Source: an uncultured Mollicutes bacterium
GTDB taxonomy: Bacteria > Bacillota_I > Bacilli_A > RFN20 > CAG-826
Assembly: GCA_937893635.1 (NCBI GenBank)
Contig: CALBGF010000137.1
Coordinates: 1-13,130, forward strand
Length of the DNA stretch: 13,130 bases
Direction: 5' to 3'
Both the position numbers and the translations under genes were made by a program. Position 1 is the first letter of the stretch. Every line of letters begins with the position of its first letter. Under the pieces are notes generated by a model, which saw nothing but the letters and a program-made list of their open reading frames with translations, was not told the DNA's origin and did not search any database. This document shows positions 1-6,721 of the stretch, in pieces.

Positions 1-1
1 A

Positions 2-1387
2 CTTACTGACGCAATTATATGTGGACAAGTATTGAACGCTAACGAGGTTGCGGGTATTAATGATACATTCCCATTAACATTCATCTTTTTACAATTTGCT
101 TTTGGCTCAACCGCCGGATTTAGTGTTATTACCGCTCAGCACGTTGGTTCAAAAGATATTTCAAAAGTAAGAAAATCATTTGTTACTCAAATATATTTAA
201 CAATTATCATATCAGTTATTTTGACAATTCTATCAATATGTTTACTTCCTTGGATGTTAAGCATTATAAACATTACTCCAACAAATAAAGAAGTTTATGA
301 TGCTGCTTATATTTATTGTTTAATCATATTTATTGGAATCTTTGCTCAAATGGGTTACAACTTCGTATGTGGTATCTTACGTTCTTATGGTGATTCTTTG
401 ACTCCTCTTATATTCTTGCTTATATCCACTCTATTAAATGTTGGACTTGATTTGTTGTTCTTAGCGGTATTTAAAATGGGACCTGCTGGCGCTGCTATTG
501 CGACAATTCTTGCACAATTTGTTAGTTTCATTGCTTGCTTTATTTATACTCTTATCAAATATAAAGAATTAAGATTCAAAAAAGAAGATTATAAATTTGA
601 TGTAGAAAATATCAATAAGCACTTAAAAGAAGGTATTCCATTAGGTTTACAATTCTCAATATTAGCTATTGGTATTATTGTTATGCAATCATCGGTTGTT
701 AAATTTGACTTAACCGATACTGGCGTTATGGTTGAAGGCACTCCTGCTCAAAATGGATTTGGTGCCGCAAATAAACTAATAAACTTCTTAATGTCCATTT
801 ATAATGGATTAGGATCTGCTATATTAGGATTTAACGCTCAAAACTATGGAAAGAAAGATTATAAACGCGTTAAAGAAGGAACAATTCAAACAGTTATAAT
901 TATGTTAATCATGTATGCGTTCTGTTTAACCCTTGGATTATTATTAACGATAAATGGTGCTTATCAATACATATTCATGAGTGCTGATAAAATATCTGAA
1001 GCATCAATTAAATTTGGTAATATGTTTGTTTATATTGATATTATCTTAAATGTATTTGTTGGTTTCTTAATTGTCACAAGAAGCGCTGTTCAAGGTATCA
1101 GTAAATCTAAATATGTCTTAGGCGCGGGATTTGCTGAATTAATCGCAAGAATACTAATTTGTGCTTTCTTACCAGTTATTATTAATCATGGACCAATTAA
1201 TTCTAGTAGTTCAATGCTTGCTTTTGCCGCTGTATGTATTGGTGATCCAGGTGCTTGGATTATGGCTTGTATCGTTTTATTAATACCAACTATAAAATAT
1301 ATATTTAATCAAAACTATGAGCAAAAAGAAAAAGACTATATTAATAATCCAAAGAGTTTGAAAAAGAAATTCCGCACACAAAACTAA
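2..1387 (+). CDS. MATE family multidrug/Na+ efflux transporter (5' partial)
   Basis: Integral membrane antiporter of the MATE (NorM/DinF-like) family, expected to export cationic compounds or metabolites using a Na+ or H+ gradient. The open frame runs off the left edge. The first internal TTG (position 32) is not a credible start, because the residues before it (LTDAIICGQVLNANEVAGIN) continue the usual first-helix MATE sequence. Only the extreme N-terminus is therefore missing; about 461 codons are visible. The protein has repeated hydrophobic segments across its length, the early segment FAFGSTAGFSVITAQHVG typical of the family's second helix, and a second half beginning near KEGIPLGLQFSILAIG, which mirrors the first half as in the two six-helix bundles of MATE proteins. 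The tail is Lys-rich and cytosolic. It ends TAA and overlaps the convergent XRE gene by 47 bp. The substrate cannot be read from sequence. The family call is confident. Confidence 0.9.
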   Translation, partial: LTDAIICGQVLNANEVAGINDTFPLTFIFLQFAFGSTAGFSVITAQHVGSKDISKVRKSFVTQIYLTIIISVILTILSICLLPWMLSIINITPTNKEVYDAAYIYCLIIFIGIFAQMGYNFVCGILRSYGDSLTPLIFLLISTLLNVGLDLLFLAVFKMGPAGAAIATILAQFVSFIACFIYTLIKYKELRFKKEDYKFDVENINKHLKEGIPLGLQFSILAIGIIVMQSSVVKFDLTDTGVMVEGTPAQNGFGAANKLINFLMSIYNGLGSAILGFNAQNYGKKDYKRVKEGTIQTVIIMLIMYAFCLTLGLLLTINGAYQYIFMSADKISEASIKFGNMFVYIDIILNVFVGFLIVTRSAVQGISKSKYVLGAGFAELIARILICAFLPVIINHGPINSSSSMLAFAAVCIGDPGAWIMACIVLLIPTIKYIFNQNYEQKEKDYINNPKSLKKKFRTQN

Positions 1388-1949
1388 AAAACATCAAAAA
1401 CAAAGAAACAACAAACATAATAAAGCCGATTACTTTCAAAGTATATGCGGCTTTTTTATTTGGAATAATTATCGAAAGTAATAATATGATAACATTAATG
1501 ACTATTACAATTTCTGAAATAAGACAAATATAATTGTGGTTAGATAAACACGAATTCATAATAGCAAAGTTGTAACAAACTCTTGCTGGAGCAATCTCGC
1601 CTTCTGGAATTGGATAAACGTATTTATATGCCACAAATATAGGTAATAAATAAATAATAGAAACTATTATAGATATAGAAATCATTATTACACTAATGAC
1701 AAATTCAGTTTTTTGCCTTCTAGCTTCTAAATCAAGTACAATACCAGTTTCTTCATGTGTTGATAATAATTCTTTCGTATCCACATTAAAAAATAATGCT
1801 AATTTTTCAAGATTATCTTTAGTCGGCATAACTACACCATTTTCGTACTTATTAATTAATGTACGAGAAACAAATATTTTATTAGCTAGTTCTTCTTGTG
1901 TTAAGTTTCTTTCGAGACGCAATTTCTTTAAATTCTCTTGAAATGTCAT
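1341..1949 (-). CDS. XRE-family HTH regulator with C-terminal membrane segments
   Basis: 202-aa protein. Residues 6-60 form a Cro/C1-type helix-turn-helix, with the pattern LTQEELANKIFVSRTLINKYENG marking the two DNA-binding helices. A short linker follows, then about three hydrophobic helices at roughly 84-108, 142-162 and 172-194. This HTH-plus-membrane layout is common in low-GC Gram-positives and suggests a membrane-tethered regulator that may sense envelope state or a hydrophobic ligand; that role is inference. The start is ATG at 1949, preceded by GGTGAT (1956-1961) six bases upstream. The 3' end overlaps the convergent MATE gene by 47 bp. No minus-strand terminator is visible after the stop, so transcripts may run antisense into MATE. 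Whether it regulates the neighbouring transporter is unproven. Confidence 0.85.
   Translation of the reverse strand: MTFQENLKKLRLERNLTQEELANKIFVSRTLINKYENGVVMPTKDNLEKLALFFNVDTKELLSTHEETGIVLDLEARRQKTEFVISVIMISISIIVSIIYLLPIFVAYKYVYPIPEGEIAPARVCYNFAIMNSCLSNHNYICLISEIVIVINVIILLLSIIIPNKKAAYTLKVIGFIMFVVSLFLMFFSFVCGISFSNSLDY
1422..1458 (+). terminator. Intrinsic terminator of the MATE gene, inside the convergent XRE coding region
   Basis: On the plus strand AAAGCCG (1422-1428) pairs with CGGCTTT (1448-1454), with an inner TACTTT/AAAGTA helix around a single C, followed by a T run to about 1457. It lies 34 nt after the MATE stop. The same bases encode the region around NKKAAYTLKVIGF of the minus-strand regulator, so one sequence serves as terminator and codons. 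Confidence 0.8.
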
Positions 1950-1984
1950 ATTTTCATCACCACTTTCAGTATACTTTTTATTTA

Positions 1985-2020
1985 AAAATATTCTAGTGAA
2001 TTAAACATTCACAATGTGAA
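1985..2020 (-). promoter_or_regulatory. Candidate promoter and operator dyad of the membrane XRE gene
   Basis: A perfect 6-bp dyad around one base, TTCACA-A-TGTGAA, occupies 2008-2020, and a second inverted repeat GTGAAT/ATTCAC (1996-2001, 2007-2012) overlaps it. On the minus strand a possible -35 TTGTGA (2009-2014) lies inside the dyad, with an 18-bp spacer to TATTTT (1985-1990). Dyads over the promoter of an XRE gene commonly mean autoregulation. The promoter hexamers themselves are only moderate matches. Confidence 0.45.
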
Positions 2021-2051
2021 AAAAGAAAATAGTGGCACTTTTACCACTATT
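2018..2051 (-). terminator. Intrinsic terminator of the EEP-family gene
   Basis: On the minus strand AATAGTGG (2044-2051) pairs with CCACTATT (2028-2035) around an 8-nt loop, followed by TTTTCTTTTTTC. It begins about 10 nt after the EEP stop codon and directly precedes the XRE promoter region, isolating the two genes. Confidence 0.85.
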
Positions 2052-2061
2052 ACCATTAGAC

Positions 2062-3198
2062 TTATTTAAGTTTAAATTCCATTAAAACTGGTTGATGATC
2101 TGAATATTCAAAATTATTAACAATTGTTTTAGTTTCAATAACTTCAATATTACTAGATACAATAAAGCCATCAACAACGCTTTTATAAAGAACATCTTCA
2201 TTTCCAATTAAAGGCAAATCACAATCACGACACGTAGGAGCGTTGTCACTAGTGGCCACACTCATATTTGGTCCTAAATCAACTTCATAATCAAAGTTTG
2301 CTAGCCAATCTGGTTTTAACTGTGTAAAATTCATCCAACTTGGTTTAGGATTAGACTCATTATATTGATAAGCTGGATTTTCATTAATTAAATCATGATT
2401 AAAATCTCCACCAAATATCACATAATTGCCTTTAGAAATTTCTTCTTCAAAAAAGTCTTTCATTACTTGCATTTGTAAAGCACGAATTTTTCCGCCTTCA
2501 TCATACGCGGACATATGAGAATTGGCTAATACTAATTCTTTGTCATTTACTTTTAGGCGGGAAACACTAAAACAACGATCTAAGTCAAAAAGGCGATCAA
2601 ATCCTTTAGATACAGGATAAGATTTACGAATTGATTCTTCAATTTTATATTTACTTAAAGTGAGTATTCCTGAATTACTTTTTCCAATCGGATCATTAAA
2701 AGGATACATTAAGAATGCTGAATGATAATTAACTGCAAAAACATTGTTATAACTAGTAAATGAATTTGTAATCATTTCACTTTGATTAACATGATGTGAA
2801 CGCGTGCTGTTTGTGTCAACTTCTTGATAAAATGCAAAATCAACTTCTAACTTGTCAATTTCACTTATTACTCCTTCAGTACTTTCTATTACTGATTCTT
2901 TAGATTTAGCAGTACCATGTTTACCACTAACCTTGGTGCCATCAGCCATATAACCTTCATCCATAAAGAAAGAATAGTCAGGACGATAAGCCCCAAATCC
3001 AATATTGTATGTAGAAATTTTGTAAGTTTTATCATTATTTAATAAATTTTCATTAGTGTTATTAGGATTTAAAACTTGGTTATCTTCAATGCGATTATAT
3101 TGAAGTAATACATAACTAACATATCCACCAACCACTAATACCGCTACTCCTAAAATTGAACCAGCAGTAATTAATACTTTTTTTAATATCTTATTCAT
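2062..3198 (-). CDS. Membrane-anchored endonuclease/exonuclease/phosphatase (EEP, DNase I-like fold) protein
   Basis: 378 aa from the chosen ATG. Residues 1-34 are a basic stretch plus one hydrophobic helix (signal anchor), so the catalytic domain should face outside. The EEP metal-dependent phosphoesterase motifs are all visible: TYNIGFG (Asn65), FYQEVD (Glu126), ANSHMS (His228), GGDFNHD (Asp265, Asn267), VVDGF (Asp343) and SDHQP (Asp367, His368). Substrates in this superfamily range from DNA and RNA to phosphoinositides and sphingomyelin, so the substrate is not assigned. An odd feature is a CRDC pair (Cys323, Cys326) in an insert before the last motifs. The frame is open a further 33 codons upstream, but that part overlaps the neighbour's 3' end and breaks the expected N-terminal anchor, so I start at 3198. 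No Shine-Dalgarno sequence is visible there, and a terminator hairpin lies just upstream. Confidence 0.85.
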   Translation of the reverse strand: MNKILKKVLITAGSILGVAVLVVGGYVSYVLLQYNRIEDNQVLNPNNTNENLLNNDKTYKISTYNIGFGAYRPDYSFFMDEGYMADGTKVSGKHGTAKSKESVIESTEGVISEIDKLEVDFAFYQEVDTNSTRSHHVNQSEMITNSFTSYNNVFAVNYHSAFLMYPFNDPIGKSNSGILTLSKYKIEESIRKSYPVSKGFDRLFDLDRCFSVSRLKVNDKELVLANSHMSAYDEGGKIRALQMQVMKDFFEEEISKGNYVIFGGDFNHDLINENPAYQYNESNPKPSWMNFTQLKPDWLANFDYEVDLGPNMSVATSDNAPTCRDCDLPLIGNEDVLYKSVVDGFIVSSNIEVIETKTIVNNFEYSDHQPVLMEFKLK

Positions 3199-3204
3199 GA
3201 TTTT

Positions 3205-3228
3205 AAAAAAAAGAGGTAACAACCTCTT
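3205..3228 (-). terminator. Terminator or attenuator between the 105-aa membrane protein gene and the EEP gene
   Basis: On the minus strand AAGAGG, a six-base loop and CCTCTT form a stem (3211-3228) followed by eight T. The stem starts one base after the upstream stop codon, and its T run ends only six bases before the EEP ATG. It therefore both ends the upstream gene and occupies the EEP leader, where no separate ribosome binding site is visible. Confidence 0.75.
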
Positions 3229-3229
3229 C

Positions 3230-3547
3230 TTATAATCCCAATCTTTGAGCACGACGTTGTGCTTTTTCAACATCGTAATCAACTTTTTTAGCAACACTTA
3301 ACAAAATCATTAAAGCAATAAATACACCAATTACCATAAATATGATTCCCCAACCTAAAAAATCCAAATTGATTTTTAAAGCACTTATTACAGCATTTTC
3401 TGCTTTAATAATTGGGTTATCACTATGTAATCCTGGTAAATATACGCCAACAGTGTGAGTAACCATTAATGCCACACCAAATAAGGCGATAATACCACTG
3501 ATAATATAACCAACTAATTCTTTTGTACTAACTTTTTTCTTTTTCAT
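3230..3547 (-). CDS. Small two-helix membrane protein, function unknown
   Basis: 105-aa protein with a Lys-rich start (MKKKKVSTKELVG), a first hydrophobic helix at about residues 10-33, a loop of about 35 residues (including LHSDNPIIKAENAVIS), a second helix at about residues 66-88, and a basic tail ending QRRAQRLGL. I do not recognise the family. The start at 3547 is preferred over a GTG three codons upstream because GGGAG sits eight bases before the ATG but would abut the GTG. It has its own candidate promoter and its own terminator, and lies between a small XRE gene and the EEP gene on the same strand. Nothing in the sequence points to a catalytic role. Confidence 0.75.
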   Translation of the reverse strand: MKKKKVSTKELVGYIISGIIALFGVALMVTHTVGVYLPGLHSDNPIIKAENAVISALKINLDFLGWGIIFMVIGVFIALMILLSVAKKVDYDVEKAQRRAQRLGL

Positions 3548-3573
3548 AATATTCACTCCCTAGAGACTATTGT

Positions 3574-3602
3574 ATTTTAACATTTTAAATACATACTTTC
3601 AA
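3574..3602 (-). promoter_or_regulatory. Candidate sigma-A promoter of the 105-aa membrane protein gene
   Basis: On the minus strand TTGAAA (3597-3602), a 17-bp spacer and TAAAAT (3574-3579), located about 27 bp before the start codon and downstream of the terminator of the preceding XRE gene. Confidence 0.55.
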
Positions 3603-3620
3603 TAATTAATTATTGATAGC

Positions 3621-3647
3621 AAAATAAAAAGAGCATTTCTGCTCTTT
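3621..3647 (-). terminator. Intrinsic terminator of the 70-aa XRE gene
   Basis: On the minus strand AAAGAGCA pairs with TGCTCTTT around a GAAA loop (3628-3647), followed by TTTATTTT. It starts about five bases after the stop codon. Confidence 0.88.
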
Positions 3648-3652
3648 AGGAA

Positions 3653-3865
3653 TTATTTTGTCATATCTTCGTAAAATAATTCATCTGGATGACTTTTTAG
3701 CATTTTTGCCATGCTAATCGCCATCTCGTAATCAAGACTACGACGACCAGTTTCAACCATAGAAATGTAAGCCTTAGAAACATTTAATTGTTTGGCAACC
3801 ATACCTAAATTGATACCTTGTTGTTTTCTTAATTCACGAAACTTAGTTAATTTAGCTGTTTTCAT
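3653..3865 (-). CDS. Small single-domain XRE-family HTH regulator
   Basis: 70-aa protein consisting almost entirely of a Cro/C1 helix-turn-helix. The sequence KFRELRKQQGINLGMVAKQL is followed by NVSKAYISMVETGRRS, the recognition-helix signature, and the tail PDELFYEDMTK is common in short bacterial and phage-type XRE proteins. The length (about 70 aa) is typical of stand-alone DNA-binding members without an effector domain. ATG at 3865 is preceded by AAGGGG ten bases upstream. It has a good promoter and its own terminator, so it is monocistronic. Targets are unknown; the adjacent membrane protein and EEP genes are candidates by position only. No toxin partner is adjacent. Confidence 0.88.
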   Translation of the reverse strand: MKTAKLTKFRELRKQQGINLGMVAKQLNVSKAYISMVETGRRSLDYEMAISMAKMLKSHPDELFYEDMTK

Positions 3866-3890
3866 ATATCAATTACCCCTTTGTACTTAA

Positions 3891-3919
3891 ATCATAAAAT
3901 AGTTTTCACAAAAATGCAA
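3891..3919 (-). promoter_or_regulatory. Sigma-A promoter of the 70-aa XRE gene
   Basis: On the minus strand TTGCAT (3914-3919), a 17-bp spacer and TATGAT (3891-3896), 26 bp before the start codon. It lies just past the terminator of the preceding operon. Confidence 0.7.
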
Positions 3920-3948
3920 AGGAATAAATTAAACAATTTGATAATTTA

Positions 3949-3993
3949 TAAAAAAACGACAAATTATGTCATAAATTTACGCATAATTTGTCG
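3949..3993 (-). terminator. Strong intrinsic terminator of the aspartokinase-HAD-279aa operon
   Basis: On the minus strand a perfect 12-bp stem, CGACAAATTATG (3982-3993) with CATAATTTGTCG (3957-3968), closes a 13-nt loop and is followed by seven T. It starts seven bases after the stop of the 279-aa gene. Confidence 0.92.
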
Positions 3994-3999
3994 AATATG

Positions 4000-4839
4000 T
4001 TAATTTTGTTTAGCTTGTTTTTCAAATTCAATGGTTTCTTTAACTAATGGATTAAAAAGTTCAATCCATTTTTTCTCAGCTTCCACTAATGACTTATCTG
4101 CGGCAGCGCGAGCGTTAATAAAGTAATTTTCTTGGTCTTGAAGATTTTTCTTACCAAGTTTACCAGTAATCGCATCAATCGCTGTTTTAAAGCAATGTTT
4201 AGCTTCATCAAATAATTCATTTTCAACCATTTCATTATTCATAATTGCGGTAGCAAGTTGTAAGTATTGTCCTAAAATATTTGTTATAAAATTAATTTGA
4301 GGATTAGCTTGTCCTTTTGATTCATTCATTTCTTTAACATAATCTAAGAAGGTATCACGAACAGCAACTTCAAGTAATACAATAAATAAAGAACGATAGA
4401 AAATATCTTCCGCAATTAATAATTGTTCAACTTCCGCATCATATTCTTCATTAAATTGTTTTCTTCCATAATTAATTTGGGAAACAGCAATAGTTTGGAA
4501 TAATTCTCTTGTTTCAAAAATTGCTTTAAAATAATTTAATTTTTGTGCAACATCAAAAAGCATTTTATCATTTTCAAAACTTATTACACGATCATTAAAA
4601 ACATCATATAAAAAGTCTTCATATTTTTCTTTAATTTTATCTTTTTGATCAGGATTAGATTTAAAAACAAAATTTTCTAATATACCATTTTCACCAATTG
4701 CTTGTTCAAATATTTTTTTCTTTTGATCATATTCTTCTTTTTTCTTATTTCTACCTTCATAAGCAAAATCAAGCATTTCTCTAAGATTTTTCAAATAGAA
4801 ATAAGTAACCATTTGTGTGTGTTTAAAATTATTCATCAT
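4000..4839 (-). CDS. Uncharacterised 279-aa soluble, largely helical protein
   Basis: I do not recognise this protein. It has no signal peptide or clear membrane segment. It is rich in Lys, Glu, Asn, Phe and Tyr, and the sequence reads as nearly all alpha-helical. A charged, possibly coiled-coil stretch lies at about residues 28-50 (GRNKKKEEYDQKKKIFEQA), and a more hydrophobic helix at about 146-160 (IFYRSLFIVLLEVAVRD) probably packs in the core. A second helical repeat region (about 210-270) ends Lys-rich. No catalytic motif is apparent. The ATG overlaps the end of the upstream HAD gene by 11 bp, and a full AGGAGG (4848-4853) sits eight bases before it inside the HAD coding region, so the two are translationally coupled and likely work together or in the same condition. 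The paired ATGATG gives two adjacent possible starts. Confidence 0.75.
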   Translation of the reverse strand: MMNNFKHTQMVTYFYLKNLREMLDFAYEGRNKKKEEYDQKKKIFEQAIGENGILENFVFKSNPDQKDKIKEKYEDFLYDVFNDRVISFENDKMLFDVAQKLNYFKAIFETRELFQTIAVSQINYGRKQFNEEYDAEVEQLLIAEDIFYRSLFIVLLEVAVRDTFLDYVKEMNESKGQANPQINFITNILGQYLQLATAIMNNEMVENELFDEAKHCFKTAIDAITGKLGKKNLQDQENYFINARAAADKSLVEAEKKWIELFNPLVKETIEFEKQAKQN

Positions 4840-5677
4840 CGTTTGTTCCTCCTAAATAATCTTCAATATCTGCAACCATATCAATATGATATTTTGCAAA
4901 TTTTTTAACTTTATATGATGCATGTTTCATACAAAAACTATGTTCTTGAAATGTTTGAAACATGGATATATCATTACCCGAATCGCCAACAACATATATG
5001 TCATTATGATCTAAATGTAAATAGTCACAATATGTTAATAGGCCATTAGATTTAGAAACATTAGCGGCGGTTATTTCAATAAAATTATCTGTCCAAGAAG
5101 CTTCAATTTTATCACTATAATTTTTGCGCAAATACTTTGTTGCTTCACAAGCTTTTTCTTTGCCTTTTTTACCAAGTCCAAAAAACATCATCAATTTATA
5201 TACTTGACCTTTTTTTATTTCTTCATCAAATACTTCATTACTGATAACATATTTTTCAGCATATACGCCTTGACAAGCATAAACAAGTTTATAAATCCAT
5301 CTTTTTAAAAATCCCATTTCACCAGCTATGACTAAGCTTTGGTTTTTTGACATCATTAACCATGCATTGATATTAAATTTTTCTTTTAGTTCATCAACAA
5401 TTTTTCCCACTAAAGGATAAGTAAGCATTGATTCATGGATAACTTTATTATCACTTATAATAAAACTAGAATTACAACCAATTACATCTAATGGACGATC
5501 TATTTTTTCGATGACTTTTTGTGCATATGGCAAATTACGTCCCGAACAAATTACCACTTTATTTCCTTCATCTATAAAGCGTCGAATAAATTTTACATTT
5601 TTTCTAGGAATCATTCTAACTCGTTTTTTAGGATAGAATAAAGTGCCATCTAAATCGATGGCAAGTACTTTTGCCAT
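4829..5677 (-). CDS. HAD-superfamily Cof-type phosphatase
   Basis: 282-aa cytosolic phosphohydrolase of the Cof/YidA type (HAD class IIB). Motif I DLDGTL supplies the nucleophile Asp8 and acid/base Asp10, motif II is CSGR (Ser45), motif III is Lys209 in VSKSNGL, and motif IV GDSGNDISMF provides Asp232 and Asp236 for Mg2+. The cap lies between motifs II and III (about residues 85-190), the C2 arrangement of this class, whose members dephosphorylate sugar phosphates, flavin or pyridoxal-type phosphates. The exact substrate is not readable. The open frame extends 28 codons upstream into the aspartokinase gene, but the start at 5677 is preferred because it begins directly before motif I and has GGTGAT just upstream. 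It sits 52 bp after the aspartokinase and overlaps the 279-aa gene. Confidence 0.9.
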   Translation of the reverse strand: MAKVLAIDLDGTLFYPKKRVRMIPRKNVKFIRRFIDEGNKVVICSGRNLPYAQKVIEKIDRPLDVIGCNSSFIISDNKVIHESMLTYPLVGKIVDELKEKFNINAWLMMSKNQSLVIAGEMGFLKRWIYKLVYACQGVYAEKYVISNEVFDEEIKKGQVYKLMMFFGLGKKGKEKACEATKYLRKNYSDKIEASWTDNFIEITAANVSKSNGLLTYCDYLHLDHNDIYVVGDSGNDISMFQTFQEHSFCMKHASYKVKKFAKYHIDMVADIEDYLGGTNDDE

Positions 5678-5693
5678 AAAAATCACCACAACT

Positions 5694-5699
5694 ATTATA
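5694..5699 (-). promoter_or_regulatory. Possible internal -10 element before the HAD gene
   Basis: A perfect TATAAT on the minus strand in the 52-bp aspartokinase-HAD gap. No convincing -35 lies 16-18 bp upstream, and the resulting leader would be only about ten bases. It may be chance in AT-rich DNA or a weak internal promoter. Confidence 0.25.
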
Positions 5700-5729
5700 C
5701 ACAAGTTAGAAATTTTATGATAGCATTTT

Positions 5730-6677
5730 TTAACACAAGTAATCTTTAAAATATGTTTCAATCAGCATTTTTTTAGCCAATTGCAATTGATTTACTCCTA
5801 ATGAATATTCCACATAATTTTTATTAATAGTAAAAGATTTAAAAAACAAATGACAATTGCTAAAGTTTTTTTTGATTTGCTCATCCACCAATGTAGGAGA
5901 AAGCGTGGCGATTTTAATACTATTTTTCGTAAAATTCATTCCAATAATTCTTTTGTTATTTGGCGTAGAACCAATGATTGTACCAACTTTTCCACTTTCA
6001 TAATTAGAAACAATTATTTTTAAATTGCTCTTAAAAGCAAAATCTAATGCATCTTGTTGAATTATTTTAAAACCAATATTACTTAAAGCGCTTGCTTCTT
6101 CATAATTTAAATAACGAATAAATTTAAGATTTTTATATCCTGGAGAAATAAATGGTAAAATACCATCTACATCTTTAAATAAATATACTTTTGAACAATT
6201 TAAATACTTAGCAAATACACATGCGGATAAATCACCGCCGCCTCTTTTTAAAGTAACAATGTTTTCATCATCATTCAAAGCAATAAATCCCGGAACAACT
6301 AAAACTTTATATAAAGAAAACTTATCAATAATTTTACTATTTTTAAAACTAAAATCATTATTAAAAAACAAACCAATTTCTTTTAATGATAAAGCTTGTG
6401 CTTTAATATTATTTTGATTAAGGCTATTAGATATTACAACTGAAGAAATAATTTCTCCACACGCTAAAAGTTCATCTATTTCTTTTTTACTACTCATGGA
6501 AGTATCAATCAAATTTAAAAGAGTATCCGTAGCATAAGGAAACCCAACTCTTCCCATAGCGCTAACGACAAGAAGAATTTTCTTGTTTTTAATTTTACTT
6601 ATTATGTTAATTATTTTTTCTCTTGTTTTGCTTGTGCTCGTAGCGGTTCCGCCAAATTTCATAACTATATAGTCCAT
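5730..6677 (-). CDS. Divergent, shortened aspartokinase (amino-acid kinase family)
   Basis: 315-aa member of the amino-acid kinase family, closest to aspartokinases of the DapG kind, which phosphorylate L-aspartate at the entry to lysine/threonine/methionine/diaminopimelate synthesis. It has the nucleotide-binding start KFGGTA, VVSAMGRVGFPYATDTLL, LACGEIISSVV, a modified RGGGDLSA (usually RGGSDT-SA) and KDVDGIL. Known aspartokinases are about 400-450 aa with two ACT domains. Here only about 80 diverged residues follow the kinase domain, so the regulatory part is reduced and feedback control may be lost or altered. The Ser-to-Gly change in the aspartate-binding RGGSD motif makes substrate specificity uncertain. 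The start at 6677 has AGGTG six bases upstream; in-frame GTG and ATG codons two and three codons earlier overlap that site. No other lysine or diaminopimelate pathway gene is in the window. Confidence 0.8.
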   Translation of the reverse strand: MDYIVMKFGGTATSTSKTREKIINIISKIKNKKILLVVSAMGRVGFPYATDTLLNLIDTSMSSKKEIDELLACGEIISSVVISNSLNQNNIKAQALSLKEIGLFFNNDFSFKNSKIIDKFSLYKVLVVPGFIALNDDENIVTLKRGGGDLSACVFAKYLNCSKVYLFKDVDGILPFISPGYKNLKFIRYLNYEEASALSNIGFKIIQQDALDFAFKSNLKIIVSNYESGKVGTIIGSTPNNKRIIGMNFTKNSIKIATLSPTLVDEQIKKNFSNCHLFFKSFTINKNYVEYSLGVNQLQLAKKMLIETYFKDYLC

Positions 6678-6709
6678 AATCATCACCTATTAAATTAAAT
6701 GCACTATTA

Positions 6710-6715
6710 AGTCAA
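6710..6715 (-). promoter_or_regulatory. Possible -35 element of the aspartokinase operon
   Basis: TTGACT on the minus strand, between the hpf terminator and the aspartokinase start. A terminator upstream implies a promoter here, but no good -10 is found 16-18 bp downstream (TAATAG is the best), so this is weak. Confidence 0.25.
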
Positions 6716-6721
6716 AAAATG

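Noticed and set aside
1696..1941. Plus-strand 81-codon open frame
   Set aside because: Antisense shadow of the XRE regulator; composition is Ser/Asn-rich with no ribosome binding site or domain.
3199..3297. N-terminal extension of the EEP protein by 33 residues
   Set aside because: It overlaps the 105-aa gene, has no ribosome binding site, and would place a charged segment before the signal anchor.
2062..3865. Defence or toxin-antitoxin island (XRE plus small membrane protein plus nuclease-fold enzyme)
   Set aside because: Each gene has its own terminator, the nuclease-fold enzyme is predicted extracellular, and no recognised toxin or defence domain is present.
4702..4908. Plus-strand 68-codon open frame
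   Set aside because: Phe/Ile-rich shadow opposite the 279-aa and HAD genes; no initiation signal.
5678..5761. N-terminal extension of the HAD protein by 28 residues
   Set aside because: It overlaps the aspartokinase end in another frame; the motif I start at 5677 with GGTGAT is typical of the family.
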